This document shows positions 16,398 to 23,846 of a stretch of DNA of 39,227 nucleotides, in pieces. Within the stretch, counting starts at the first letter, position 1. The number at the start of each line of letters is the position of its first letter. The position numbers and the translations under genes are program-made. Source of the DNA: an uncultured Bacteroidales bacterium (lineage in GTDB: Bacteria > Bacteroidota > Bacteroidia > Bacteroidales > FEN-979); the NCBI GenBank assembly GCA_903828645.1, contig CAIKNA010000266.1, positions 1 to 39,227 of the forward strand, in the 5' to 3' direction. Below the pieces are notes generated by a model. The model did not search any database. It was not told the DNA's origin and saw only the letters and a list, made by a program, of their open reading frames with translations.

Positions 16398-18131
16398 ATG
16401 AAAAAACTTTTAACAGGCATTCTTGCATTTTTATTTTTCGGGTTAATCACTCCCGTCAATTCACAGAATAACACTGCATCACAGCTTGACAGTGTTTTCC
16501 ACGACAGGAGTGAAGTTTACTTCACTTTTAAAATTGCTGATAAAGATGACATTCATTCCCTTACCAGGCTGATATCCATAGATAATGTTAAAGGGAAGAC
16601 GGTTCACGCGTATGCAAACAGGAAGGAGTTTTCTGACTTTCTCCGTTTTAACATGGCTTACAGGATTCTGCCCTCCCCTGGGACTTTATTAAGTGAATCT
16701 GAGGTCAATACAGGTCAGCAGAAAGGTTTTCGCGGCGACCGTACCATTTGGGATTTTTATCCTACATACCAGCAGTATGTCGATTACATGGTTGGTTTTG
16801 CATCATCTTTTCCGGCTATCTGTAAACTTGATACCGTCGGAACCTCTATACAGGGGCGATTGATCCTCGCATTAAAAATCAGCAAGAATGTGAATCTGGA
16901 AGAGGCTGAACCACAATTTCTCTATACTTCATCCATCCATGGTGACGAAATAACAGGTTATATAATGATGCTGCACCTGATCGATTATCTGCTCACAAAT
17001 TATGGAATCGATCCGTCTGTTACGCAGCTTCTCAATACTACGGAAATCTGTATCAACCCACTTGCAAACCCTGACGGGACGTATCATGGAGGCAACAATT
17101 CCGTTTACGGGGCTGTACGTTACAATGCCAATGGCGTGGATCTGAACCGCAATTTCCCGGATCCAAAAGTTGGACAACATCCGGATAGCAATCCCTGGCA
17201 GGTTGAAACAATTGCCTGGATGTCGTACGCAGATAACAACCATTTCACCATGTCAGCAAATTTTCATGGTGGCTCTGAAGTCTTCAACTATCCATGGGAT
17301 ACCTGGTCGAAACTTACTGCTGATGACGACTGGTGGCAGTTTGTCGGGCACGAATGGGCGGACACCGTACATATCTATGGGCCGGCAGGTTATTTTACTG
17401 ATGAAAACAATGGAATCACTGATGGCTATGCCTGGTATGAAGTCAATGGAGGCAGGCAGGATTACATGAACTACTGGCACAATTGTCGTGAAGTGACTGT
17501 TGAATTATCATATACTAAATTATTGCCTGTCAATCAATTATTATCATATTGGAATTACAACTACCCCTCTTTTCTGAATTATATCAAAGAGTCACATTAT
17601 GGTTTTAGCGGGACTGTTACAGATACGGTAACCGATCAGCCTGTGGCAGCCAAAGTGTTCATAGATGGTCATGACAGGGATTTTTCTGAGGTTTATTCCC
17701 GCAGTACAACCGGATTTTATGCACGCCCAATTTATGAAGGAAGCTATAATGTGACCTTTTCAGCGCCAGGATATTTTACTAAAACCATCAAAAATGTCAG
17801 CGTTTCAAAACGGACCACCACGAACCTTGATGTTCAGCTCCGGCCTCTTACCTATGGTGCTCAGGATAAAAGCGAACGTTCGGTTCTTGTTTATCCGAAT
17901 CCGTCTGACGGCCATTTCCGGCTTATATTGCCTGAGAATCCAATCAACCCCTCATGCTCGTTTCAGATAATCAATGCACTTGGTGAGGTTGTTTATAACT
18001 CTGAAATAGCCCGGTTCTCAGGAAATTCAACAGTTGAAGTAGAGGTTCCCGGCCTTGTAAATGGCCTCTATTACCTTAAATTTAATTCGGGTTACCGGAT
18101 ATACATCGACAAGCTCATTATAAAAAAGTAG
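16398..18131 (+). CDS. Secreted M14 zinc carboxypeptidase with T9SS sorting domain
   Basis: A 577-residue secreted protein. The signal peptide is MKKLLTGILAFLFFGLITPVNS. After a pro-region, the M14 catalytic domain (about 115-400) has zinc ligands His181 and Glu184 in SSIHGDEITG, the NRNFPDP segment with Arg251, His290 in NFHGGSEV, and the catalytic glutamate Glu369 in REVTVELSYTK. Next is a carboxypeptidase-regulatory-like beta domain (about 402-480; YGFSGTVTDTVTDQPVAAKV). The last 80 residues (VLVYPNPSDGHFRL onward) form a T9SS sorting domain. It should trim C-terminal residues from peptides outside the cell, complementing the two M1 aminopeptidases encoded nearby. It begins 1 nt after dapA, an unusual operon partner for an exported enzyme. 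Its stop lies inside a palindrome shared with the convergent gene. Confidence 0.94.
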   Translation: MKKLLTGILAFLFFGLITPVNSQNNTASQLDSVFHDRSEVYFTFKIADKDDIHSLTRLISIDNVKGKTVHAYANRKEFSDFLRFNMAYRILPSPGTLLSESEVNTGQQKGFRGDRTIWDFYPTYQQYVDYMVGFASSFPAICKLDTVGTSIQGRLILALKISKNVNLEEAEPQFLYTSSIHGDEITGYIMMLHLIDYLLTNYGIDPSVTQLLNTTEICINPLANPDGTYHGGNNSVYGAVRYNANGVDLNRNFPDPKVGQHPDSNPWQVETIAWMSYADNNHFTMSANFHGGSEVFNYPWDTWSKLTADDDWWQFVGHEWADTVHIYGPAGYFTDENNGITDGYAWYEVNGGRQDYMNYWHNCREVTVELSYTKLLPVNQLLSYWNYNYPSFLNYIKESHYGFSGTVTDTVTDQPVAAKVFIDGHDRDFSEVYSRSTTGFYARPIYEGSYNVTFSAPGYFTKTIKNVSVSKRTTTNLDVQLRPLTYGAQDKSERSVLVYPNPSDGHFRLILPENPINPSCSFQIINALGEVVYNSEIARFSGNSTVEVEVPGLVNGLYYLKFNSGYRIYIDKLIIKK

Positions 18132-18147
18132 TATTTTCTTTTATAAT
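18117..18147. terminator. AT-rich inverted repeat spanning both convergent stop codons
   Basis: ATTATAAAA (18117-18125) is the perfect complement of TTTTATAAT (18139-18147) around a 13-nt loop. It overlaps the ends of the M14 peptidase and the membrane-protein gene, and could act as a terminator in both directions. The stem is all A/T, so stability is modest. Confidence 0.45.
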
Positions 18148-19070
18148 CTAATTCCCAGTCCAAGTATAAAACGGAAAAGCAAAAGAAGCCCCACAGTTGT
18201 AACTGGCAATACAAGGTTCAGTTTTATTTTCCTGTGGTCCTCATCAAAATAGAAATCCTCCATGCTGATGCTACGCACGAATACAGGGATGAGAAACAGA
18301 ACCATTGAGGCATTCAAGGCAACGTCAAAGTAGTTGATTTTCGGCATTTTAATTAAAAATATCACGATGTTTCCAAGGAAAAAAGGAAGTATGAACTGGC
18401 TGAAAATAAATTTATTCCGGTAAGACCTCAGCAAATCATTAAAATATATATTGGCCGAATATAGTGACATACGCGTCATGATTAGCCCTGCAGAAAACAT
18501 GGCCACGCATCCCAGGATGGTTAAAATTACTTTTCCTGTATCCATAACAAACATGTAAAGAATTACAAAACCAAAGCCCTTGTTCAACAGGGCTCCGACC
18601 AGTATCTCCCCAAAAAACCTTGTCAAGGCATGAAATATCATCCAAAGAAGGAGTAATCTTAACATTCCTGTTTCTGTTTCTACTGCCTTGTAAAGGATCA
18701 GCAAAAACAAGGATAGCACGAACATCGCAATGGGACCGCTGCTAAACACTCCGGCAACGGAATCGGGTGTCCAGTCAATTCCCCTGATAAGGTAATCGAG
18801 ATCATAATAGTAAACCAGTACGGGGATGTTGAACAAGAGGGCGGCATAGCCTGTAATGAAAAGATTGAGGACATATATTACAAGATATCCGATGAGGAAC
18901 AGCATGAGAGAATTAAAGACAATAGTCTTAAATGTTCCCTGGGGGATATCAACGCTGCCAGTTCCCAGGAGTTTTGAAAATGAGAACAGGGAACCTCTTT
19001 TGGCAAGGAAGCGAATTTTCCGGTAAGCTATGTAAACCCTCTTTCCCAGTGAAAGATGCCGGTTTTGCAT
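18141..19070 (-). CDS. Polytopic inner-membrane protein of unknown function
   Basis: A 309-residue protein with about six hydrophobic segments: near residues 47-85 (IVFNSLMLFLIGYLVIYVLN and following), 110-128, 135-155, 160-200 (FGFVILYMFV, VILTILGCVAMFSAG), 220-245 and 285-305. The N-terminus is basic (KRVYIAYRKIRFLAKRG), consistent with a cytoplasmic start. I do not recognise the family; the overall pattern recalls Yip1-type or other small transport-like membrane proteins, but no motif confirms this. Its ATG lies 2 nt after the TAA of the upstream oxoamine synthase gene (TAACAATG), so translation is almost certainly coupled. That suggests a role with the lipid or metabolite made by that enzyme, such as its handling or transport, but this is inference from position only. 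Confidence 0.8.
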   Translation of the reverse strand: MQNRHLSLGKRVYIAYRKIRFLAKRGSLFSFSKLLGTGSVDIPQGTFKTIVFNSLMLFLIGYLVIYVLNLFITGYAALLFNIPVLVYYYDLDYLIRGIDWTPDSVAGVFSSGPIAMFVLSLFLLILYKAVETETGMLRLLLLWMIFHALTRFFGEILVGALLNKGFGFVILYMFVMDTGKVILTILGCVAMFSAGLIMTRMSLYSANIYFNDLLRSYRNKFIFSQFILPFFLGNIVIFLIKMPKINYFDVALNASMVLFLIPVFVRSISMEDFYFDEDHRKIKLNLVLPVTTVGLLLLFRFILGLGIRL

Positions 19071-19072
19071 TG

Positions 19073-20326
19073 TTAAAATTTATCAGCAACAGCCGGGATT
19101 ATCCCGGAAGCATATTTGCCATCGTCAAGTTTCCTGCGGACTTCAGCGAAAGCATCGATGGTTACGCTTACATCTTCAAGGGTGTGGGATGCTGTCGGAA
19201 TAAGCCGGAGCATTAAAACGCCTTTGGGAACTACAGGATAGATGACACCGGAGCAAAAAATTCCGAAATTTTCGCGAAGGTCGGTAATGACCTGTGTCGC
19301 TTCGATCACACCGCCCTTTAAAAATACCGGTGTAACCGGCGATTGTGTTTTGCCAATGTCAAAACCTTTTTCACGCAATCCTGATTGCAGGGCTTTCACA
19401 ATGGTCCATAATTTTTCACGCAATTCAGGATGGGTGCGGATCATATCAAGACGTTTAAGAGAACCGACGACCATGGGTAGTGGAAGCGACTTTGCATAAA
19501 TCTGTGATCTCATGTTATAGGTAAGGGCCCTGATGATGCGTTTCTCACTGGCCACAAATGCACCAATCCCCGCCATTGCCTTCGCAAATGTTCCGAAATA
19601 AACATCCACACCGTCCATCACATTTTGCTCCTGGCTTGTACCAGCACCGGTACTGCCCATTGTGCCAAATCCATGAGCGTCATCAACTAAAATTCTGAAT
19701 CCGTATTTCTGCTTGAATTGAAGAATTCCCTTGAGGTTACCCAGGTCTCCAGGCATACCAAAAACACCTTCTGTAATTACCAGTATTCCTCCGCCAGACA
19801 AATCAGCTACTCTCCTGGCGTGTTTCAACTGGTTTTCGAATTTCTCAAGATCATTATGAGGGAACACGAACCGTTTCCCCAGGTGCATTCGAAGCCCGTC
19901 AAGTATGCAGGCATGTGATTCTGAATCATATACAACGACATCATGCCGATCGAGCATGGCATCGATGATGGAAACCATGCCCATGTACCCGAAATTCAGC
20001 AGATAGGCTGCCTCTTTATTTTCAAACGCAGCCAACTCCTGTTCCAATTGCTGGTGGTAGCTCGTCTGGCCCGACATCATGCGGGCCCCCATGGGAGCTG
20101 CAAGCCCAAACTGTTCGGATGCAGCAGTGTCTGCTTTCCTGACTTCGGGGTGATTTGCAAGGCCAAGATAGTTGTTCAGGCTCCAAACCAATACAGGCTT
20201 GCCCCTGAAATACATGTGATTTGAAATATCTCCTTCCAGTTTTGGAAATGAGAAATAGCCATATCCCTGGTCAGCGTATCGGCCAAGGGGCCCCATGTTA
20301 CCGGCAACTTTATCGAAAATATCCAC
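19073..20326 (-). CDS. Alpha-oxoamine synthase (serine palmitoyltransferase / KBL-like PLP enzyme)
   Basis: A 417-residue fold-type I PLP enzyme of the alpha-oxoamine synthase family. Key features are SLNNYLGLANHP (49-60), GARMMSGQTSYHQQLE (80-95), the cofactor-stacking His138 in SESHACILDG, VDDAHGFGTMG with Asp215 and His218, and the Schiff-base Lys249 in GTFAKAMAGIG. The family condenses an amino acid with an acyl thioester and releases CO2. Members include serine palmitoyltransferase, KBL (glycine acetyltransferase), BioF and the cysteate acyltransferase of sulfonolipid synthesis. The GTFAKA context resembles SPT more than KBL, and Bacteroidota make sphingolipids and sulfonolipids, so a lipid role is likely. 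The exact substrate cannot be read from sequence. It is followed 2 nt later by a membrane-protein gene and is divergent from bamD. Confidence 0.88.
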   Translation of the reverse strand: MDIFDKVAGNMGPLGRYADQGYGYFSFPKLEGDISNHMYFRGKPVLVWSLNNYLGLANHPEVRKADTAASEQFGLAAPMGARMMSGQTSYHQQLEQELAAFENKEAAYLLNFGYMGMVSIIDAMLDRHDVVVYDSESHACILDGLRMHLGKRFVFPHNDLEKFENQLKHARRVADLSGGGILVITEGVFGMPGDLGNLKGILQFKQKYGFRILVDDAHGFGTMGSTGAGTSQEQNVMDGVDVYFGTFAKAMAGIGAFVASEKRIIRALTYNMRSQIYAKSLPLPMVVGSLKRLDMIRTHPELREKLWTIVKALQSGLREKGFDIGKTQSPVTPVFLKGGVIEATQVITDLRENFGIFCSGVIYPVVPKGVLMLRLIPTASHTLEDVSVTIDAFAEVRRKLDDGKYASGIIPAVADKF

Positions 20327-20374
20327 GTCTGTGATGAATTAAGTTGAATGTATAAAGTTTATTTTTCGCGGTTG

Positions 20375-20382
20375 CAAAAGTA
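20375..20382 (-). promoter_or_regulatory. -7-like element for the oxoamine synthase operon
   Basis: The minus strand reads TACTTTTG, matching TAnnTTTG, 48 nt ahead of the ATG at 20326. There is no -33 TTTG at the proper distance; one occurs 8 nt upstream only. Confidence 0.42.
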
Positions 20383-20456
20383 CCAAAAAACAAATACTTT
20401 TTCATGTGGAGAACCGTTTGTATCTGTTTATATTATGATTTTTCGACATAAAGTTG

Positions 20457-20464
20457 TAATTTTG
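20457..20464 (+). promoter_or_regulatory. -7-like element immediately before bamD
   Basis: TAATTTTG matches TAnnTTTG and ends 4 nt before the bamD ATG at 20469. If used, the transcript would begin at or next to the start codon. No -33 TTTG at 19-21 nt. Confidence 0.4.
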
Positions 20465-20468
20465 CACC

Positions 20469-21314
20469 ATGAAATATAAGGCCATTTTTTTTATTGCTTT
20501 CAGCCTGCTTATATCGCTTTCTGCTTGTAAATTTCAAAAACTCATCAAGAGTGGTTCTGTCGATGAGAAATACGAAATGGCAGTTAAATTGTATTCGCAA
20601 AAAGATTATTCGAGAGCAATTCAGCTTTTTGACCAACTCACCGGAGCCATGCGTGCGACGGAAAAATCGCAGAAAATTGCCTACTATTATGCCTACTGTT
20701 ATTATAACCAAAGAGATTATACCCTTGCGGCCTATTATTTCAAGCGATATTCCACAAATTATCCTAATTCGGTGGAGGCAGAAGAATGTATGTATATGAG
20801 CGCCTATTGCAATTTTCTGAATTCTCCGGAATACACCCTAGACCAAACGGTTACCTACGATGCGCTTAAAGAATTACAGTTGTTTACAAATACTTATCCA
20901 ACCAGCAAAAGGGTATCAGAATGCAATGATTTAATCGACAAACTCAGGTTGAAACTTGAAATGAAAGATTACAGGATTGCAAAAATGTTCTACCGGATGG
21001 ATGATTATGCCGCCTCTATCACGATGTTGAAAAACATTCTGAAAGATTACCCTGATACCCCCCATAAGGAAGAAGTGCTATTCCTGGTTGTTAAATCTTA
21101 TCACAAATTTGCAGAGGAGAGCATCCTTGAAAAACAAAAGGACCGGCATCTCAAAGCCATTGTAGCATACAACGATTTTGTTGCGCTCTATCCCGAAAGC
21201 AAATTCATTTCCGAGGCTGCTGATCTGAAAGAGAAATCGAAAAAAGAGCTGGAACTAATTTACAACAAAGATCAGGTAAAGGCAAAAAAAGAAAGTACCA
21301 GGATTCAATTTTAA
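20469..21314 (+). CDS. bamD: Outer membrane assembly lipoprotein BamD
   Basis: A 281-residue lipoprotein: signal MKYKAIFFIAFSLLISLSAC with lipidated Cys20 and lipobox LSAC. The mature protein is a chain of TPR-like helical hairpins, for example KYEMAVKLYSQKDYSRAIQLF, AYYYAYCYYNQRDYTLAAYYF and YRMDDYAASITML, as in BamD/YfiO. It sits on the periplasmic face of the outer membrane and works with BamA in inserting beta-barrel proteins. The neighbourhood bamD-rpoZ-coaBC-DUF4835-recN is one I recognise from many Bacteroidota genomes and supports the call. A generic TPR lipoprotein is the only serious alternative. rpoZ follows 19 nt later. Confidence 0.92.
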   Translation: MKYKAIFFIAFSLLISLSACKFQKLIKSGSVDEKYEMAVKLYSQKDYSRAIQLFDQLTGAMRATEKSQKIAYYYAYCYYNQRDYTLAAYYFKRYSTNYPNSVEAEECMYMSAYCNFLNSPEYTLDQTVTYDALKELQLFTNTYPTSKRVSECNDLIDKLRLKLEMKDYRIAKMFYRMDDYAASITMLKNILKDYPDTPHKEEVLFLVVKSYHKFAEESILEKQKDRHLKAIVAYNDFVALYPESKFISEAADLKEKSKKELELIYNKDQVKAKKESTRIQF

Positions 21315-21333
21315 TTTAACCAATATAATAACC

Positions 21334-21669
21334 ATGGACTATAAAAAGGTAAAAACGGATGTTCACGCTGTTACCCGGAACATTGAAGATTTTACAGCCG
21401 GAACGAACAACATGTATGAGACTGTTGCTGTAATTTCCAAACGTTCAAATCAAATTGGCCTTGAGATAAAGGAAGAACTGAACCAAAAGTTAGCCGAATT
21501 TGCAACAACCACGGATAACCTGGAAGAGGTGTTTGAAAACCGCGAGCAGATTGAGATCGCGAAATATTATGAACAACTTCCAAAACCAACTTTGATTGCC
21601 ATTCATGAGTACCTGAATAACGAAGTTTATTTTCGCAATCCTCACAAAGAACGGCCTGAAGATTTTTAA
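21334..21669 (+). CDS. rpoZ: DNA-directed RNA polymerase omega subunit
   Basis: A 111-residue protein of the Bacteroidota omega type: the central part NMYETVAVISKRSNQIGLEIKEELNQKL corresponds to the conserved RpoZ core, with a lineage-specific N-terminus and a C-terminal tail (LIAIHEYLNNEVYFRNPHKERPEDF). Omega helps beta-prime fold and assemble into the polymerase, and in other bacteria contributes to (p)ppGpp binding. It is placed between bamD (19 nt) and coaBC (17 nt), the common order in this phylum, where rpoZ is not linked to gmk/spoT as in proteobacteria. Confidence 0.92.
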   Translation: MDYKKVKTDVHAVTRNIEDFTAGTNNMYETVAVISKRSNQIGLEIKEELNQKLAEFATTTDNLEEVFENREQIEIAKYYEQLPKPTLIAIHEYLNNEVYFRNPHKERPEDF

Positions 21670-21686
21670 TAAAAACTTTGTGCGTC

Positions 21687-22895
21687 ATGTTGAAGGGAAA
21701 AAGAATTGTTGTTGGAATTACCGGCAGCATTGCAGCCTACAAAGTCCCGTTCCTTGTCAGACTTCTTGTTAAGGAAGGCGCGGAGGTCAGGATTATAATG
21801 ACTCCTTCAGCAAAGGATTTTGTAACCCCGCTGACACTGGCAACCCTTTCTCAGCATCCTGTGATTGCTGACCCTTTCAAGGCTGATAACGGGGAATGGA
21901 ATAACCACGTTGAACTAGGGCAATGGGCGGATGCAATGATTTTCGCTCCTGTTACTGCCAACACCCTGGGTAAGATGGCCCATGGCATTGCCGATAATTT
22001 TGTAGTTACTGCGTATCTGTCAGCTAAATGCCCTGTATTTATCGCTCCGGCAATGGATTTGGATATGTATGCCCATCCTTCGACACAAAATAACCTTGGT
22101 ATTCTCAGCTCTTACGGAAACTTCATCATTGAACCCCAGGTTGGCGAATTGGCCAGCGGATTGTCGGGACCCGGCCGCATGGAGGAGCCGGAAAAAATCG
22201 TTCTTATGATTAAGGATCATTTCACCAATCGACTTGACCTGAATAAAAAAAAAATCCTGGTAACAGCAGGTCCCACCTACGAAAATATTGATCCGGTTAG
22301 GTTTCTTGGGAACAGGTCCACCGGGAAAATGGGATTTTCACTTGCCCTAGAAGCAGCCCGGAGAGGAGCGGAGGTAACCCTGGTTACCGGTCCTACGCAT
22401 CTTATTGCACTCCATCCCAATATCCATCGCATTGATGTTGAATCGGCCGAAGAGATGTACAGGGCTTGCATGCTTGAAGCACCAACGACAGAGATCGTGA
22501 TCATGGCCGCTGCAGTTTCGGATTACACCTGCAGCCGGAAATCAACCCAAAAATTAAAAAAGAGTTCAGCTCCGTTTAGCCTGGAACTTATTCCAACACG
22601 CGATATTCTCAGAGAGATCGGCCGGCAAAAAAAGAAAAACCAGATCCTCGTTGGATTTGCATTGGAAACAGACAATGAACTTGATCATGCCCGGAAAAAA
22701 TTAACTGAAAAGAACCTGGATTTCATTGTACTCAACTCTTTGAATGAAAACGGTGCCGGATTTGGTCTTGAAACAAACAAAATATCTATTATTGATCATA
22801 CCGGCACGGCATATCAGGGAACATTGCAGAATAAGAGTGTTGTTGCTGAAGAAATCATTGATTTCATTGTAAAAAACAGAACCATTCAACCATGA
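21687..22895 (+). CDS. coaBC: Bifunctional phosphopantothenoylcysteine decarboxylase / phosphopantothenate-cysteine ligase
   Basis: From the ATG at 21687 the protein has 402 residues; the in-frame TTG three codons earlier is less likely. The N-terminal CoaC flavoprotein domain has GITGSIAAYK (10-19), active-site His74 in NHVELGQWAD, PVTANTLGKMAHGIADN and PAMDLDMY (121-128). The position of the catalytic cysteine known from E. coli is Ser157 here (LASGLSGPGRM). The C-terminal CoaB domain begins at KKILVTAGPTYENIDPVRF with NRSTGKMG. It ligates cysteine to phosphopantothenate and decarboxylates the product, steps two and three of coenzyme A synthesis. Its stop overlaps the next start by 4 nt (ATGA). 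Confidence 0.96.
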   Translation: MLKGKRIVVGITGSIAAYKVPFLVRLLVKEGAEVRIIMTPSAKDFVTPLTLATLSQHPVIADPFKADNGEWNNHVELGQWADAMIFAPVTANTLGKMAHGIADNFVVTAYLSAKCPVFIAPAMDLDMYAHPSTQNNLGILSSYGNFIIEPQVGELASGLSGPGRMEEPEKIVLMIKDHFTNRLDLNKKKILVTAGPTYENIDPVRFLGNRSTGKMGFSLALEAARRGAEVTLVTGPTHLIALHPNIHRIDVESAEEMYRACMLEAPTTEIVIMAAAVSDYTCSRKSTQKLKKSSAPFSLELIPTRDILREIGRQKKKNQILVGFALETDNELDHARKKLTEKNLDFIVLNSLNENGAGFGLETNKISIIDHTGTAYQGTLQNKSVVAEEIIDFIVKNRTIQP

Positions 22896-23806
22896 CAAGA
22901 ATAAAAACTTTTCTGGTAACCGTGTTATGTGTTTTTTCCTTAACCGGAATGCAGGCACAGGAACTCAACTGCATGGTAAACCTCAATACGCAAAAAATTG
23001 AAGGGAGTGATAAGAAAATTTTCCAGACCTTGCAAAGTGCCATTTATGAATTTGTAAACAGCCGTAAATGGTCCACGTTCAATTTTAAACAGGAAGAGCG
23101 AATCGAATGTACAATGATGATAACCATCAATTCCCGCCTTGGAGCTGATGAGTTCAGTGGTTCGATGAACGTGGTGATTCGCAGGCCGGTTTATAACACT
23201 GCCTATAATACAGTTCTTCTGAACACAATAGACAAGAATATACAATTCAAATATGTGGAATACCAACCTCTTGATTATTCAGAAGGAACCTATTCCTCGA
23301 ATCTTACTTCCATTCTTGCTTACTATTCTTATACGATCCTGGGTTTTTACCTCGATTCATTCACCCCAAGCGGCGGATCGCCCTATTTTGAAAAAGCCCA
23401 GGACGTGGTAAATGCTGCTCAGAGTTCTTCTGATCCGGGATGGAAAGCTTTTGAAAGTGATAAAAACCGTTATTGGATTGTGAACAATTACCTGAATGCT
23501 GCAAATTCAGAACTGCGCGATTTTGCTTATAAATATCACCGGCTGGGCCTTGATATGATGTATGATAAAGTAGACCAGGGTAGGAATGTAACATCTGAAG
23601 AACTGGAATTGCTTCAAAAACTGTACAATGCAAAACCAAATCTTTATGCTTTGCAGCTGATTTTTGATGCAAAACGCGATGAATTTGTCAATATATATGC
23701 CGATCAGCGCGTTGCCCCCATGGAAAAAACGAATATCTCCAATCTCTTAAAGGAAATAGACCCTGCAAACAGCTCGAAATACCAGGCCATTCTAGATTCG
23801 AAATAG
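22892..23806 (+). CDS. Secreted DUF4835-family protein
   Basis: A 304-residue protein with signal peptide MTRIKTFLVTVLCVFSLTGMQA, then QELNCMVNLNTQKIEGSDKKIF. The opening and the later segment ECTMMITINSRLGADEFSGSMNV identify the DUF4835 family, which in Bacteroidota commonly lies between coaBC and recN, as here. The remainder is predicted mixed alpha/beta with LDMMYDKVDQGR near residue 225. It contains no catalytic motif that I recognise and only one cysteine (in ELNC, the mature N-terminal region). It overlaps coaBC by 4 nt and is probably translationally coupled. A periplasmic role in envelope biogenesis is often assumed but is not shown by the sequence. Confidence 0.88.
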   Translation: MTRIKTFLVTVLCVFSLTGMQAQELNCMVNLNTQKIEGSDKKIFQTLQSAIYEFVNSRKWSTFNFKQEERIECTMMITINSRLGADEFSGSMNVVIRRPVYNTAYNTVLLNTIDKNIQFKYVEYQPLDYSEGTYSSNLTSILAYYSYTILGFYLDSFTPSGGSPYFEKAQDVVNAAQSSSDPGWKAFESDKNRYWIVNNYLNAANSELRDFAYKYHRLGLDMMYDKVDQGRNVTSEELELLQKLYNAKPNLYALQLIFDAKRDEFVNIYADQRVAPMEKTNISNLLKEIDPANSSKYQAILDSK

Positions 23807-23846
23807 AACACGGCGGCTACACAATTATCAAAGAAATGGGTAACCG

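Noticed and set aside
21678-21686. TTG start three codons upstream of coaBC
   Set aside because: The ATG at 21687 begins directly at the conserved CoaC N-terminus and needs no rare start codon.
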